Part shown: positions 26,178 to 35,841 of the stretch, piece after piece
How the letters are laid out: every line of letters starts with the position of its first letter
Position numbering within the stretch: the stretch's first letter is position 1
From: Schaalia sp. Marseille-Q2122
GTDB taxonomy: Bacteria; Actinomycetota; Actinomycetes; Actinomycetales; Actinomycetaceae
Assembly: GCF_903645355.1 (NCBI RefSeq)
Contig: NZ_CAHJXR010000001.1
Span: forward strand, 161,344-225,343
Direction: 5' to 3'
Length of the DNA stretch: 64,000 nucleotides
Position numbers and translations under genes: made by a program
The notes under the pieces: generated by a model
What the model saw: the letters and a program-made list of their open reading frames with translations, nothing else
Database searches by the model: none
Told to the model about the DNA's origin: nothing

Positions 26178-27101
26178 TTAGGGGTTTTGCACCGTGCACG
26201 TGGCTCCGGACTGAGCAGAAGCTGCTGCTGCCTGCCGGTGGCGTTGCGCGCGACGCTGGCGGTCTACGAGGGTCCGTCCGGTGAAAGACAGGGCGTAGAG
26301 GCCGATGGCCAACATGACGATCATCGCGCCTGGGGACAGGTCAATGAAGTAGGTAATGATAAGGCCACTAAGGCATACCATAGCCCCAATTGATGCTGAG
26401 TACACCATGGTGCTCATGAAGGACTTTGCCCACAATTGGGCGATCGCGACGGGGATCACCATAATGGCCGACACGAGGAGCGCTCCCACCACCCTCATGG
26501 ACACGGCGACCGTCAGGGCCGACATGACGGCGATCAGCATCGACAATGTGCGCACGGGCAGACCCGTAGAGCGGGCGAACTCCTCGTCATTGGAGACCGA
26601 GTACAGCGCAGGGGCAAGGCCCGCACCCACGGCGAGGATGCCTACCGCCAGGACGCTGGTGATCGTGATATCAGACCATGTCACCGTTGAGATGGAGCCA
26701 AAAAGGTAGGAGGTCAACTGCGCGGATGTGCCCCCGGCTAGGCCGATGAGGAGCACGCCCCCGGCAATACCTCCGTAGAAGAGCATCGCGAGGGCGACGT
26801 CGGCGGAGGTGCGTCCCGAGGAGCGGACGACCTCGATGGACACGGCCCCCAGGAGGGAGACAAGGAGGGCGCCGGGGATGGCGTATTGGTCGGCAGAAGC
26901 CGCGTTTGCTGCCGTGCCCGCCAGCCACCCCAGGGCAACGCCGGTGAGGGCAATGTGTCCAATGCCATCACCGAGCATCGCGAGGCGACGGTGGACGAGG
27001 TAGGTGCCGACAATCGGCGCGCTCAGACCCACCAGGAGGGCGATCAGGAGGGAGCGCTGCATGAGGGAGGAGGAAAAGAGAAGTGTCAACTGCTCACTCA
27101 T
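26178..27101 (-). CDS. znuB: Zinc ABC transporter permease
   Basis: The 307-residue protein is an ABC-3 family permease with about eight hydrophobic segments and the sequence LGDGIGHIALTGVALGW typical of ZnuB/TroC proteins. The ATG at 27101 is preceded by GGAGGTGG and overlaps the end of znuC by 8 bases; a longer frame starting at 27149 lacks a ribosome site. It forms the membrane channel of the zinc importer. Confidence 0.9.
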   Translation of the reverse strand: MSEQLTLLFSSSLMQRSLLIALLVGLSAPIVGTYLVHRRLAMLGDGIGHIALTGVALGWLAGTAANAASADQYAIPGALLVSLLGAVSIEVVRSSGRTSADVALAMLFYGGIAGGVLLIGLAGGTSAQLTSYLFGSISTVTWSDITITSVLAVGILAVGAGLAPALYSVSNDEEFARSTGLPVRTLSMLIAVMSALTVAVSMRVVGALLVSAIMVIPVAIAQLWAKSFMSTMVYSASIGAMVCLSGLIITYFIDLSPGAMIVMLAIGLYALSFTGRTLVDRQRRAQRHRQAAAASAQSGATCTVQNP

Positions 27102-27972
27102 GGCCACCTCCACGCATATCGTCGCCGCCCCGAAGGTCACTGCGCCCAATGATGTCGCTCAGCGTTGCCGCCGAGTAGGAGTGTCCGGGTTCCTTTTCGC
27201 CGCGGTGATGGTGGGCGAGGGCGTGAGCGCCCTCTGTGCTTTCGAGGTGGGCGGGCCCGTCGTAGGAAATATGCCCCGAGGCGAGATGCAGTTCTCGATC
27301 AAGCAGGGGGCCGAGTTCCCCGAGTTCATGGAGGACGAGGAGGATGGTCGTTCCCTGGGCTTTGGCCTCGCTAACGACCTCGGCTAGGCGCTCACGCGAG
27401 TGTGCGTCAATACCGGCCAGGGGCTCATCCATGACGAGCAGGTCCGGGTTGCGCACGAGGGCGCGGGCAATGAGTGCGCGCTGCTGTTGGCCGCCCGAGA
27501 GGATCGGCATGGGGTCCTTCGCGCGATGGGTGAGGCCGACACGCTCCAGGGCCTCAAGAGCGCGGGTGCGGTCACCGGGGCGCGCCCACCAGCGGCGCGG
27601 TCCAAGCAAGCCTGAGCACACCACTTCCTCCACTGACGAGGCAATCCCGCCTCCCGAGTTGAAGCGTTGCGGGACGTAGCCCACGCGATGCCAGGGCACG
27701 GAACGGGGTTGGCTGACGTCAGCGCCAAACAGGTAGGCGGCTCCGCCGGTAATGGGGGCCGTTCCCATGAGGGTACGCATGAGGGTGGATTTTCCTGAGC
27801 CATTCGCGCCGGTGACGGCGATTGCTTGACCGGCGGGAATCTGCGTGCTGACTCCGTGGAGGATCAGCTGGGTATCCCATGCGACGTGGAGGTCCTCGCA
27901 ACGCACGACGGCCGCAGCGGGCGAGATGGTGCCCGCTGCGGCCTGAGTGTGATCAGTGTGTGTGCTGCTCAC
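27094..27972 (-). CDS. znuC: Zinc ABC transporter ATPase
   Basis: The 292-residue ATPase has Walker A TGANGSGKST, the signature LSGGQQQRALIARAL and Walker B LLVMDEPLAG. Start is GTG 27972, overlapping the znuA stop (GTGA). An extended C-terminal tail with HHHRGEKEPGHS may bind metal. It energises import of zinc captured by ZnuA. Confidence 0.92.
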   Translation of the reverse strand: MSSTHTDHTQAAAGTISPAAAVVRCEDLHVAWDTQLILHGVSTQIPAGQAIAVTGANGSGKSTLMRTLMGTAPITGGAAYLFGADVSQPRSVPWHRVGYVPQRFNSGGGIASSVEEVVCSGLLGPRRWWARPGDRTRALEALERVGLTHRAKDPMPILSGGQQQRALIARALVRNPDLLVMDEPLAGIDAHSRERLAEVVSEAKAQGTTILLVLHELGELGPLLDRELHLASGHISYDGPAHLESTEGAHALAHHHRGEKEPGHSYSAATLSDIIGRSDLRGGDDMRGGGHE

Positions 27973-29090
27973 TTGCAGGTCAAAGCCTTGCGCAGTGCCG
28001 CAATGTTCTCGCGCATGACGTCCATGTAGTCCTTCGAGTCATCCGCCTGGCTTTCCAGGGGGTCGAGGACGGCGGTGGTGATGCCCAGATCGGCAGCGAG
28101 AGTCTCAGAGACCTTGGGGTCAATGAGGGTTTCGGTGAAGATGGTGGTCAGGCCCTGATCCTTGACGACCTTGGCGACCTCAGCCAGACGCGCGGGGGAG
28201 GGGGAGGAGTCAGGATCCAGGCCTGAGATACCCACCTGGGTCAGGCCGGTGCGGTCAGCGAGGTAGCCGAAGGCATCGTGGGCGGTGACGAAGGTGGTGT
28301 GTTCGCAGCTCTTGGTGCCCTCGACGAGTTCGGTTGCGAGCTCATTCATCGACTTAGCGACAGTGGCGGCATTCGTCGTGTAGGTCTGGGCGTTCTCCGG
28401 GTCTGCCTTGGCGAAGGCCTGGCCGATAGCGGTGGCTGCCTGAGCCATGCGCTGGGGGTCGAGCCAGAAGTGGGGATCTTGGTCGCCGTGGTCGTGGCCG
28501 TGGTCATGGTCGGCGTGGTCGTGATCATCGTGGGCACCAGAGGCTGCCTGATCGCTATGATCGCGGCTCTCATGAGCGTGGTCGTGGTCATCGTGGCCGG
28601 ACTGGCCGTGATCGTGATTGTGCCCATCGTGATTGTGCCCATCGTGGCCGGACTGCCCATGGTCATGGTCGTCGTGACTGTGGTCATGCGCGTGGTCGTG
28701 GTCATGTTCGCCTGCGATGAGTTGCACGGCGGGGGCAACGTCGATGATGTGCTCGGGGCCATTGTGGGCGACGGCCTTGTCAACGGCGCTTTGGAAGCCG
28801 GAGAGGAAGACGACGGCGTCGGCTTGCTCCAGCTGGGCGACCTTTGCGGGGGAGAGCTCAAGGTCGTGGGGTTCAGCGCCTGGGGGAGTCAGGGATTCAA
28901 CGCTGACCATGTCGCCGCCGATCTGCTCGGACAGGTACTGCAATGGGTAGAAGGAGGCGTAGACGCTCATTTTGCCTTCGGTAACGGGAGCGTCAGTACC
29001 TGAGCTCTGGGCAGTGGTGTCGCTTGCGCACGAGGCCAAGGCCAGGGCGGTTGCGGCGAGAAAAGCGGGGAAAATACGTCGCTGAGTCAT
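27969..29090 (-). CDS. znuA: Zinc-binding lipoprotein with very long His-rich loop
   Basis: The 373-residue protein has a lipoprotein signal (LALASC, Cys near residue 21) and the ZnuA fold in two lobes. Metal ligands are expected at His in AEPHDLELSP, within the loop, and HDAFGYLA. Residues ~127-206 form a loop with dozens of His/Asp, partly built from a tandem HNHDG unit. Such loops buffer zinc and pass it to the binding site; this one is long for the family. A Zur box lies 20-34 bases upstream of the ATG. Confidence 0.93.
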   Translation of the reverse strand: MTQRRIFPAFLAATALALASCASDTTAQSSGTDAPVTEGKMSVYASFYPLQYLSEQIGGDMVSVESLTPPGAEPHDLELSPAKVAQLEQADAVVFLSGFQSAVDKAVAHNGPEHIIDVAPAVQLIAGEHDHDHAHDHSHDDHDHGQSGHDGHNHDGHNHDHGQSGHDDHDHAHESRDHSDQAASGAHDDHDHADHDHGHDHGDQDPHFWLDPQRMAQAATAIGQAFAKADPENAQTYTTNAATVAKSMNELATELVEGTKSCEHTTFVTAHDAFGYLADRTGLTQVGISGLDPDSSPSPARLAEVAKVVKDQGLTTIFTETLIDPKVSETLAADLGITTAVLDPLESQADDSKDYMDVMRENIAALRKALTCK

Positions 29091-29109
29091 GCTTCCATCG
29101 TCACGTTAA

Positions 29110-29124
29110 TGAGAACCGTTGTCA
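29110..29124. promoter_or_regulatory. Zur operator upstream of znuA
   Basis: TGAGAACCGTTGTCA reads on the minus strand as TGACAACGGTTCTCA. This matches the actinobacterial Zur box pattern TGAnAAcGnTTnTCA, with the outer TGA/TCA palindrome conserved. Its place just before znuA predicts repression of the whole operon when zinc is plentiful. Confidence 0.75.
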
Positions 29125-29159
29125 ATCGGAAGTGGGGTATCTCCCCAAGGGGAGGCGCA

Positions 29160-30173
29160 CTAGCGCGGACAGGCGCCCGTGGAGGCACGCACAATGAGGT
29201 CAGGCGTGTAAATAAAAGCACCCCGATGCACCGTTGAATTATGCAGCTGAGCAAAGAGAGCCTGAACAGCGGCATTCGTAATCGCAGCGACGGGCTGACG
29301 GACGGTCGTCAACGGCGGATCCAGATGCGCCATCAGCATCGAATCATCGAAGCCGACCACAGAAATGTCTCCCGGCACATCCAAACCGCGATTCTTAATC
29401 GTGCGAATCGCGCCGAGTGCCTGTAGGTCTGAGCCGGTGACGATAGCGGTGACGCCTTGGTTGATGAGGTCCTCGGTGGCGGTGGCGGCGGCCTCGTAGG
29501 TGTAGAAGGTCTCGACGATGACGGGGTGAACCTCACCAAAGAGTTGCTTCATCACATGCCGGAAGGCCTCTACCTTCCGAGCTGCGGGCACCATGTGGGT
29601 CTGACCGGTGAGCAGGGCAATGCGCGTGTGGCCGAGCTCGCGAAGGTGGTGGACGGCGGCCTCGATACCCATGCCATCCCCGGTGGAAAAGTCGGGGGCG
29701 GGGACCTCGTCACGGGCGCCGTTAATGGTGACGAAGGGGATGCCCTTGTCGTGGAGGCGCTGGTAGCGGCTCAGGTCACCGCGATAGTCAGCGTGGCGGC
29801 CAGAAAGGAAAATAATGCCCGAAACTCCCTGGTCAAGAAGTTTTTCGACATGGTCGCCTTCGGATGTGGCGCCCGGGGTCTGGGAGCAGATGACGGGCAG
29901 GGCGTCGGCGCGGGCGACCTCGCTTTGGATGGCGTGCGCGTAGGTGGCGAAGATGGGGTTGATGAGTTCGGGGGTGATGATGCCGATGAGCATGGCGGCC
30001 CCGGAGCGTTCGCTGGCGGGTCGTTCGTAGCCGAGCCGATCAATGGCGGTGAGGACGCGGTGGCGAGTGTCGGACGATACCGGACCTGTGCGGTTAATAA
30101 CGCGTGACACGGTGGCAGTAGAGACGCCCGCGTGTTGGGCAATGTCCATTAGTCGGGTGCGTGGTTTCGCCAT
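29160..30173 (-). CDS. LacI-family regulator, probably of malEFG
   Basis: The 337-residue protein has an N-terminal LacI HTH (MDIAQHAGVSTATVSRVINR) and a periplasmic-binding-like sugar domain. The ATG at 30173 follows GAGGAC; the frame is open further upstream but without support. It is divergent from malE, with 184 bases between, so it is the likely maltose/maltodextrin repressor acting on the TTGCAGAAA repeats there. Confidence 0.87.
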   Translation of the reverse strand: MAKPRTRLMDIAQHAGVSTATVSRVINRTGPVSSDTRHRVLTAIDRLGYERPASERSGAAMLIGIITPELINPIFATYAHAIQSEVARADALPVICSQTPGATSEGDHVEKLLDQGVSGIIFLSGRHADYRGDLSRYQRLHDKGIPFVTINGARDEVPAPDFSTGDGMGIEAAVHHLRELGHTRIALLTGQTHMVPAARKVEAFRHVMKQLFGEVHPVIVETFYTYEAAATATEDLINQGVTAIVTGSDLQALGAIRTIKNRGLDVPGDISVVGFDDSMLMAHLDPPLTTVRQPVAAITNAAVQALFAQLHNSTVHRGAFIYTPDLIVRASTGACPR

Positions 30174-30257
30174 TGAAGTGTCCTCATGTCGTGGGAGGGT
30201 CGTGGGAACCGTGTCAGCGCCTGCGTGACGTATATCAAATGTAACAAAATAATGACG

Positions 30258-30299
30258 TTGCAGAAAGTTCTTGCAGAAACAATTGTTCGCGTTTACAGT
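30258..30299 (+). promoter_or_regulatory. malE promoter with duplicated operator half-sites
   Basis: TTGCAGAAA occurs at 30258-30266 and again at 30271-30279, 13 bases apart. The second copy contains a -35-like TTGCAG, placed 17 bases before TACAGT (30294-30299) as -10. A regulator bound to the repeats would cover the -35 region. The assignment to the divergent LacI protein is inferred. Confidence 0.55.
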
Positions 30300-30357
30300 G
30301 TCCTTACAAGGCCGCAAGCACTATCCGCAGGCGGCAACGATATACAGGAGTTGTAAC

Positions 30358-31605
30358 ATGCGACGTGGCATTGCAGCGCTGGGCGCTATCGCCCTGACCG
30401 CTACCCTTGCAGCTTGCGGCGGTAACACCGCTCCCGCAGCACAGTCCGCTGACGCGGCAGCCTCTGCAGGCGCCGCAGCTGAAACCGAAGCCAAGGTTGG
30501 TGCCCTCACCATCTGGGCAGACGACACCCGCTACAGCCAGATCCAGGAACTGTCTGAGAACTTCACCGCAGCAACCCAGGTTGAGGTCAACGTTGTGCAG
30601 AAGTCCGTTGACGACATGGTCGACGAGTTCATCGCCCAGGTTCCCACCGGCAAGGGCCCGGACATCATCATCACCGCACACGACAAGCTCGGCCAGATGG
30701 TCTCCAACGGTGTCGTCGGCCCCGCTGACATCTCCGGCATCAAGGGCAAGCTCGCCCCCTCCGCAGTCCAGGCTGTCACCTACGAAGGCCAGACCTACGG
30801 CGTTCCCTACGCCCTCGAGTCCATCGCCCTCATCCGCAACAACGCCCTGACCACCGCAGAGCCCAAGACCTTCGACGAAATGATCGAAGCTGGCAAGGCT
30901 GCCGGTAAGGAATACCCCTTCATCATGCAGGTTGCTGAAGAGGGCGATCCCTACCACATGTACCCCTTCCAGACCTCCTTCGGCGCTCCCGTCTTCAAGC
31001 AGGAAGCTGACGGCTCCTACACCTCCGAGCTCGGCTTCGCCGGCGAAGAGGGCACCAAGTTCGCCGAGTGGCTCAAGGCCCAGGGTGAAGCCAAGGTCTT
31101 CGACACCGCCATCACCGGTGACATTGCCAAGCAGTCCTTCATCGACGGCAAGGCCGCCTTCACCGTGACCGGCCCCTGGAACGTTGGCCCCTTCCGTGAG
31201 GCAGGCATGGATGTCTCCATCCTCCCCGTCCCCTCCGCTGGTGGCCAGCCCGCACAGCCCTTCGTTGGCGTCCAGGCATTCTTCGCTTCCGCCAAGACCC
31301 AGAACCAGCTCCTCGTGAACAAGTACTTCGAGTTCCTCGGTTCCGAAGAGGCTCAGACCAAGCTCTACGAGCTCGGCAAGCGTATCCCCGCCATGCCCTC
31401 CGTCGCCGCTAAGGTCGACGACGCCGACATCAAGGCCTTCGCTGAGGTTGCAGGCTCTGGCGTCCCCATGCCCGCCATCCCCGCCATGGACGCTGTCTGG
31501 GGCTTCTGGGGCGTGACCGAAGCCAACATCATCACCGGCAAGGAAGCTCCCGCTGACGGCTGGATGAAGATGGCTGAAAACATCACCAACGCCATCAAGA
31601 AGTGA
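30358..31605 (+). CDS. malE: Maltose/maltodextrin-binding lipoprotein
   Basis: The 415-residue solute-binding protein starts at ATG 30358 after CAGGAG. It has a lipoprotein signal (LTATLAAC) and MalE-type segments such as LTIWADDTRY and GVPYALESIALIRNN. Codon use is strongly biased, as in highly expressed genes. It delivers oligosaccharides to MalFG. No MalK ATPase gene is in the operon, so a shared ATPase (MsiK-like) encoded elsewhere is expected. Confidence 0.9.
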   Translation: MRRGIAALGAIALTATLAACGGNTAPAAQSADAAASAGAAAETEAKVGALTIWADDTRYSQIQELSENFTAATQVEVNVVQKSVDDMVDEFIAQVPTGKGPDIIITAHDKLGQMVSNGVVGPADISGIKGKLAPSAVQAVTYEGQTYGVPYALESIALIRNNALTTAEPKTFDEMIEAGKAAGKEYPFIMQVAEEGDPYHMYPFQTSFGAPVFKQEADGSYTSELGFAGEEGTKFAEWLKAQGEAKVFDTAITGDIAKQSFIDGKAAFTVTGPWNVGPFREAGMDVSILPVPSAGGQPAQPFVGVQAFFASAKTQNQLLVNKYFEFLGSEEAQTKLYELGKRIPAMPSVAAKVDDADIKAFAEVAGSGVPMPAIPAMDAVWGFWGVTEANIITGKEAPADGWMKMAENITNAIKK

Positions 31606-31624
31606 TCGCGTAACCATGTGAATA

Positions 31625-31663
31625 GGGAGGCCCTGGACACCCTCGGGGTGTCCAGGGCCTCCC
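31625..31663 (+). terminator. 18-bp perfect hairpin between malE and malF
   Basis: GGGAGGCCCTGGACACCC pairs perfectly with its complement across a TCG loop, followed by CTTCG. It lies 19 bases after the malE stop and 122 bases before malF. It could be a partial terminator or a 3' stabiliser giving more MalE than MalFG. Confidence 0.8.
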
Positions 31664-31785
31664 CTTCGCATGGACTACCCTATTAAAGACGGCCTCGACA
31701 GTCACTCAAAGATGAGACGACCAGTTCAAACACCTGGCGAGACCGCAACCCCCACACCCGCGCAGTTGTCCACAGGAGAGCAGCA

Positions 31786-33381
31786 ATGAGCGCCCCCACA
31801 GCAACCCCCGCCCCGGCGGAGGAGATGCCCTCATATCGGCCGTCCCACGCCCGAGATGTGCGTCGCCCCGGCTTCTTCGTCAAGCTTGTCTTGATGATGC
31901 TAATCAACGCACTCGGACTCTACGGCATCATTACCGCATTCTTCGTTGACGCCTGGCTGATCGTCGCCATCCTCGCGATCATGCTTATCGCCGTTAACTT
32001 CTTCTACTTCTCCAGCAAGATGATCCCCGCCAAGTACCTCGTACCCGGCATGATCTTCCTGCTCATCTACCAGGTCTTCGTCATGGGCTACACCGGCTAT
32101 GTGTCGCTCACCAACTACGGTCAGGGCCACAACTCCACCAAAGAAGACGCCATCGCCGCGATCCTCATCCAAAATGAGCGCCGCGTCGAAGGAGCCGAGA
32201 ACGTCCAAACCGCCGTCGTGGAAGACGGCGCCGGCCTCGCCCTCGTCGTTGCTGACCCCACCACCAAGGAACTCATCACCGGCGCACCCGGGGAAGACCC
32301 CACCCCCATTAAGGGCACTGTCACCGCCGCAGGCATCACCGAAGTTGAAGGAAAAACCATCCTCTCCTTCGCGGAGCTCGTCCAACGCCAAGACCAGCTC
32401 ACCGGTCTGCGCCTCCAGGCCACCGACGATCCCAACGACGGGTTCTACGTCACCACCGACGGCACCTCCGGCTACCTGGCCAAGTCCTTCTTCACCTACG
32501 ACGAGGCCACCGACACCCTGACCAATACCGAAACCGGAACTACCTACACTGACTCAGGTAAAGGCTCCTTCGTGGACGCTCAGGGCAGCGAAATCAGCCC
32601 CGGCTGGCGCGTCTTCGTCGGCTTTGAGAACTACCTCAACATCTTCTCCGGACCCGACCTGGGCGGCCCCTTCCTCAAGGCCCTCCTGTGGTCCTTCGTC
32701 TTCTCTATTGTCTCGGTTATCTCCACCTTCGCCTTTGGACTGTTCCTGGCGTTGGTATTTGCTGATACCCGCGTGAAGGGACGTCGCGTCTTCCAGTCGC
32801 TTCTGATCCTGCCCTACGCATTCCCCGCCTTCCTGGCAACCCTGGTGTGGCGCGGCATGCTCAACCACAAGTTCGGCTTCATCAACCAAGTGTTCTTCGG
32901 AGGCGCCGAGATTCCCTGGCTGACTGACGGACTCCTCGCCAAGATTTCTATCCTCGGCGTGAACCTGTGGCTGGGCTTCCCCTACATGTTCCTCGTGGCG
33001 CTGGGCGCACTCCAATCCCTGCCCTCAGACGTCATGGAAGCAGCGAAGATGGACGGCGCAGGCCCCCTGCGTACCGTGTTCTCCGTCAAGCTGCCGCTCG
33101 TGCTCCAGTCCACCGTGCCCCTGCTGATCGCCTCCTTCGCGTTCAACTTCAACAACTTCGCACTGATCTACATGCTGACCGGCGGCGGCCCCAACTACCC
33201 GGGCCTATCCGTCCCCCTGGGTGAGACCGACATCCTCATCTCCATGGTCTACAAGATCGCCTTCGAATCGGGCACCAAGGACTACGGCCTCGCATCGGCC
33301 ATGTCCATCGTCATCTTCATCGTGGTCGGCGTGATTGCCTGGCTTGGCTTCCGTCAGACGAAGACATTGGAGGAACTGTGA
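31786..33381 (+). CDS. malF: Maltose ABC transporter permease MalF
   Basis: The 531-residue permease has an N-terminal membrane region, then a large extracytoplasmic insert (residues ~105-270) corresponding to the MalF P2 domain that contacts MalE, then the core with the EAA loop (VMEAAKMDGAGPLRTVFSVK). The insert explains the length relative to ordinary sugar permeases. Its stop overlaps the malG start. Confidence 0.9.
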   Translation: MSAPTATPAPAEEMPSYRPSHARDVRRPGFFVKLVLMMLINALGLYGIITAFFVDAWLIVAILAIMLIAVNFFYFSSKMIPAKYLVPGMIFLLIYQVFVMGYTGYVSLTNYGQGHNSTKEDAIAAILIQNERRVEGAENVQTAVVEDGAGLALVVADPTTKELITGAPGEDPTPIKGTVTAAGITEVEGKTILSFAELVQRQDQLTGLRLQATDDPNDGFYVTTDGTSGYLAKSFFTYDEATDTLTNTETGTTYTDSGKGSFVDAQGSEISPGWRVFVGFENYLNIFSGPDLGGPFLKALLWSFVFSIVSVISTFAFGLFLALVFADTRVKGRRVFQSLLILPYAFPAFLATLVWRGMLNHKFGFINQVFFGGAEIPWLTDGLLAKISILGVNLWLGFPYMFLVALGALQSLPSDVMEAAKMDGAGPLRTVFSVKLPLVLQSTVPLLIASFAFNFNNFALIYMLTGGGPNYPGLSVPLGETDILISMVYKIAFESGTKDYGLASAMSIVIFIVVGVIAWLGFRQTKTLEEL

Positions 33382-34262
33382 TGGCTCAGAAGCAAGAACT
33401 CCACACCTCAGTCACCGGCTCACGCTGGTGGGCCGAGGTCGGGTGGCGCTACATCGTTGGCGTCCTCGTCGTCATCTACTGCATCGTGCCCCTGCTCTAC
33501 ATCCTGTCAGTCTCCCTGGTGCCCGGCGCCACCCTGACCGGCTCGAATGAGCTCTTCCGCACGATCTCCTTCCAAAACTACGTTGACCTGTTCAATCATC
33601 CCGACTACAAGCACTGGGTGGTCAACTCCCTGATCGTCTCCTCGATCACCGCCATCGGCACCGTCCTCATGGGCGCGGCAGCGGCATACGCCTTCTCCCG
33701 CTTCCGCTTCAAGGGCCGCCGCGGCACCCTGACCTTCCTGCTGCTCGTCCAGATGTTCCCCCAGATGCTCGCCTTCGTGGCACTCTTCCTGCTGCTCCTG
33801 GGCATCCAAGAAGTCTTCCCCGCACTGGGCCTGAACTCTCACTTCGGTCTGATCGCCGTCTACCTCGGCGGCGCACTGGGTTCGAACACCTTCCTCCTCT
33901 ACGGCTTCTTCAACTCCGTTCCCCGTGAACTTGACGAAGCGGCAGAGATTGACGGATGCTCCCACGCCCAGACCTTCTGGACTATCATCATGCCGTTGGT
34001 GCTTCCGGTGCTGGCAGTCGTATCGTTGCTGTCCTTCATCTCCAGCTTCGGTGACTTCGTCATTGCCAAGGTGGTCCTCCAGACCCCCGACAAGTTCACC
34101 CTCGCTGTGGGCATGTACCAGTGGGCAGCCGATGACCGTATCGCCCCCTGGGGCCTCTTCGCCGCCGGCGCAGTGGTCGCAGCCGTACCGGTCATCCTGC
34201 TCTTCCAGTACCTCCAGCGCTACATTGTCTCCGGTCTGACGGCCGGTGCAGTGAAGGGCTAA
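33381..34262 (+). CDS. malG: Maltose ABC transporter permease MalG
   Basis: The 293-residue permease has about six membrane segments and the EAA loop [20 protein letters not shown], which docks with the ATPase. The ATG at 33381 is preferred over an adjacent GTG because GGAGG is seven bases upstream. It overlaps malF by one base and ends the operon at a strong hairpin. Confidence 0.9.
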   Translation: MAQKQELHTSVTGSRWWAEVGWRYIVGVLVVIYCIVPLLYILSVSLVPGATLTGSNELFRTISFQNYVDLFNHPDYKHWVVNSLIVSSITAIGTVLMGAAAAYAFSRFRFKGRRGTLTFLLLVQMFPQMLAFVALFLLLLGIQEVFPALGLNSHFGLIAVYLGGALGSNTFLLYGFFNSVPRELDEAAEIDGCSHAQTFWTIIMPLVLPVLAVVSLLSFISSFGDFVIAKVVLQTPDKFTLAVGMYQWAADDRIAPWGLFAAGAVVAAVPVILLFQYLQRYIVSGLTAGAVKG

Positions 34263-34290
34263 TCGGCCATCGCCCGACCCTGCGCAGTGG

Positions 34291-34329
34291 GGGCGGGTGT
34301 TCGTACCAACCGAGTACGGGCACCCGCCC
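34291..34329 (+). terminator. Terminator of the mal operon
   Basis: GGGCGGGTG (34291-34299) pairs with CACCCGCCC (34321-34329), and inside it CGTAC pairs with GTACG. A T-rich stretch (TTGCTGTTTCTTC) follows. The glyS promoter (-10 TAAACT at 34385) comes next. Confidence 0.8.
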
Positions 34330-34449
34330 TTGCTGTTTCTTCACCAGCATTCCTCAGCGAATCGCTTTTCCGCCTTCTCCCCGGCTAAACTTGGGTGGTC
34401 AACCGCCGTGCCAGCCAGGTGCGGTGCGTACACTCAAAGGAGCACTACA

Positions 34450-35841
34450 GTGGCTAAGGGACCCTCCCGCCTCGATTCCGTTATCAGCCTGGCTAAGCGC
34501 CGCGGCTTCGTCTTCCCCTCCGGTGAAATCTACGGAGGCACCCGCTCAGCATGGGACTACGGGCCCCTGGGCGTTGAACTCAAGGAAAATATCAAGCGCC
34601 AGTGGTGGAACCGCGTCGTGCGCTCCCGCGAAGACGTGGTGGGCCTCGACTCCTCGGTCATCCTGCCCCGCCGCGTATGGGAAACCTCCGGTCACGTCCA
34701 AGCCTTCACCGACCCCCTCGTCGAATGCTTGAGCTGCCACAAGCGCCTGCGTGAAGACCAACTCATCGAGGCCTACGCTGAAAAGCACGAGGTCGCCGAA
34801 TCTGAAGTCACCCTCGCAATCGTCGCCTGCCCCAACTGTGGTACCCGCGGCCAATTCACCGAGCCGCGCGCCTTCTCCGGCCTGCTCAAGACCTTCCTTG
34901 GTCCCGTTGATGACGAGGCTGGCCTGCACTTCCTGCGCCCCGAAACCGCCCAGGGCATCTTCACCCAGTTCGCCAACGTCATGGCCTCTGCCCGTAAGAA
35001 GCCCCCCTTCGGTATTGGCCAGATCGGCAAGTCCTTCCGCAACGAAATTACTCCCGGTAATTTCATCTTCCGCACCCGCGAGTTCGAACAGATGGAACTG
35101 GAGTTCTTCGTCGCCCCCGGCACCGACGAAGAATGGCACCAGTACTGGATTGATGAGCGCCTCGCCTGGTACGTCGACCTGGGCATCAAGCGTGAGAACC
35201 TGCGCCTGTACGAGCACCCCCAAGAGAAGCTCTCCCACTACTCCAAGCGCACCGTGGACATCGAATACACCTTCGGTTTCCAGGGCAGCGAGTGGGGAGA
35301 ACTTGAAGGCATCGCTAACCGCACCGACTACGACCTGTCGGTTCATGCTGAAGCTTCGGGTGAGAAGCTTGACTACTTCGACCAGACGACCAACGAGCGT
35401 TGGACCCCCTACGTCATTGAGCCTTCGGCTGGCCTGACCCGCTCCCTCATGGCCTTCCTCATTGAGGCCTACACCGAGGATGAGGCCCCCAACGCCAAGG
35501 GCGGCGTCGACAAGCGCGTCGTGCTCAAGCTCGATCCTCGTCTGGCGCCCGTCAAGGTCGCTGTCTTGCCCCTGTCGCGCAAGGAAGAACTCACCGGCCC
35601 CGCCCGCGAGCTCGCTCAGGAACTGCGCGCCCTGTGGAATGTCGAGTACGACGACGCTGGCGCCGTTGGCCGCCGCTACCGCCGTCAAGATGAGATTGGT
35701 ACGCCCTTCTGCATCACCTACGACTTCGATTCCTTGGAAGATGGCTGCGTGACCATCCGTGAACGCGACACGATGACGCAGGAACGCATCCCCTTGGCTG
35801 AGGTCAAGCAGTACCTGGCTTCCCGCCTGGTGGGTTGCTGA
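34450..35841 (+). CDS. glyS: Glycyl-tRNA synthetase (homodimeric type)
   Basis: The 463-residue class II synthetase starts at GTG 34450 (then AKGPSRLDS) after AAAGGAG. Features are [18 protein letters not shown], Zn-binding-like CLSCHKR and CPNCGTRG, and the catalytic core RPETAQGIF and [10 protein letters not shown]. Length is right for the alpha2 form used by actinobacteria. It ends one base before the dusB start. Confidence 0.95.
   Translation: MAKGPSRLDSVISLAKRRGFVFPSGEIYGGTRSAWDYGPLGVELKENIKRQWWNRVVRSREDVVGLDSSVILPRRVWETSGHVQAFTDPLVECLSCHKRLREDQLIEAYAEKHEVAESEVTLAIVACPNCGTRGQFTEPRAFSGLLKTFLGPVDDEAGLHFLRPETAQGIFTQFANVMASARKKPPFGIGQIGKSFRNEITPGNFIFRTREFEQMELEFFVAPGTDEEWHQYWIDERLAWYVDLGIKRENLRLYEHPQEKLSHYSKRTVDIEYTFGFQGSEWGELEGIANRTDYDLSVHAEASGEKLDYFDQTTNERWTPYVIEPSAGLTRSLMAFLIEAYTEDEAPNAKGGVDKRVVLKLDPRLAPVKVAVLPLSRKEELTGPARELAQELRALWNVEYDDAGAVGRRYRRQDEIGTPFCITYDFDSLEDGCVTIRERDTMTQERIPLAEVKQYLASRLVGC

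Noticed and set aside
30304..31671. Long open frame (455 codons) antisense to malE
   Set aside because: It mirrors the high-G+C codon bias of malE and has Gly/Asp/Val-rich composition without domain features; malE itself is certain.
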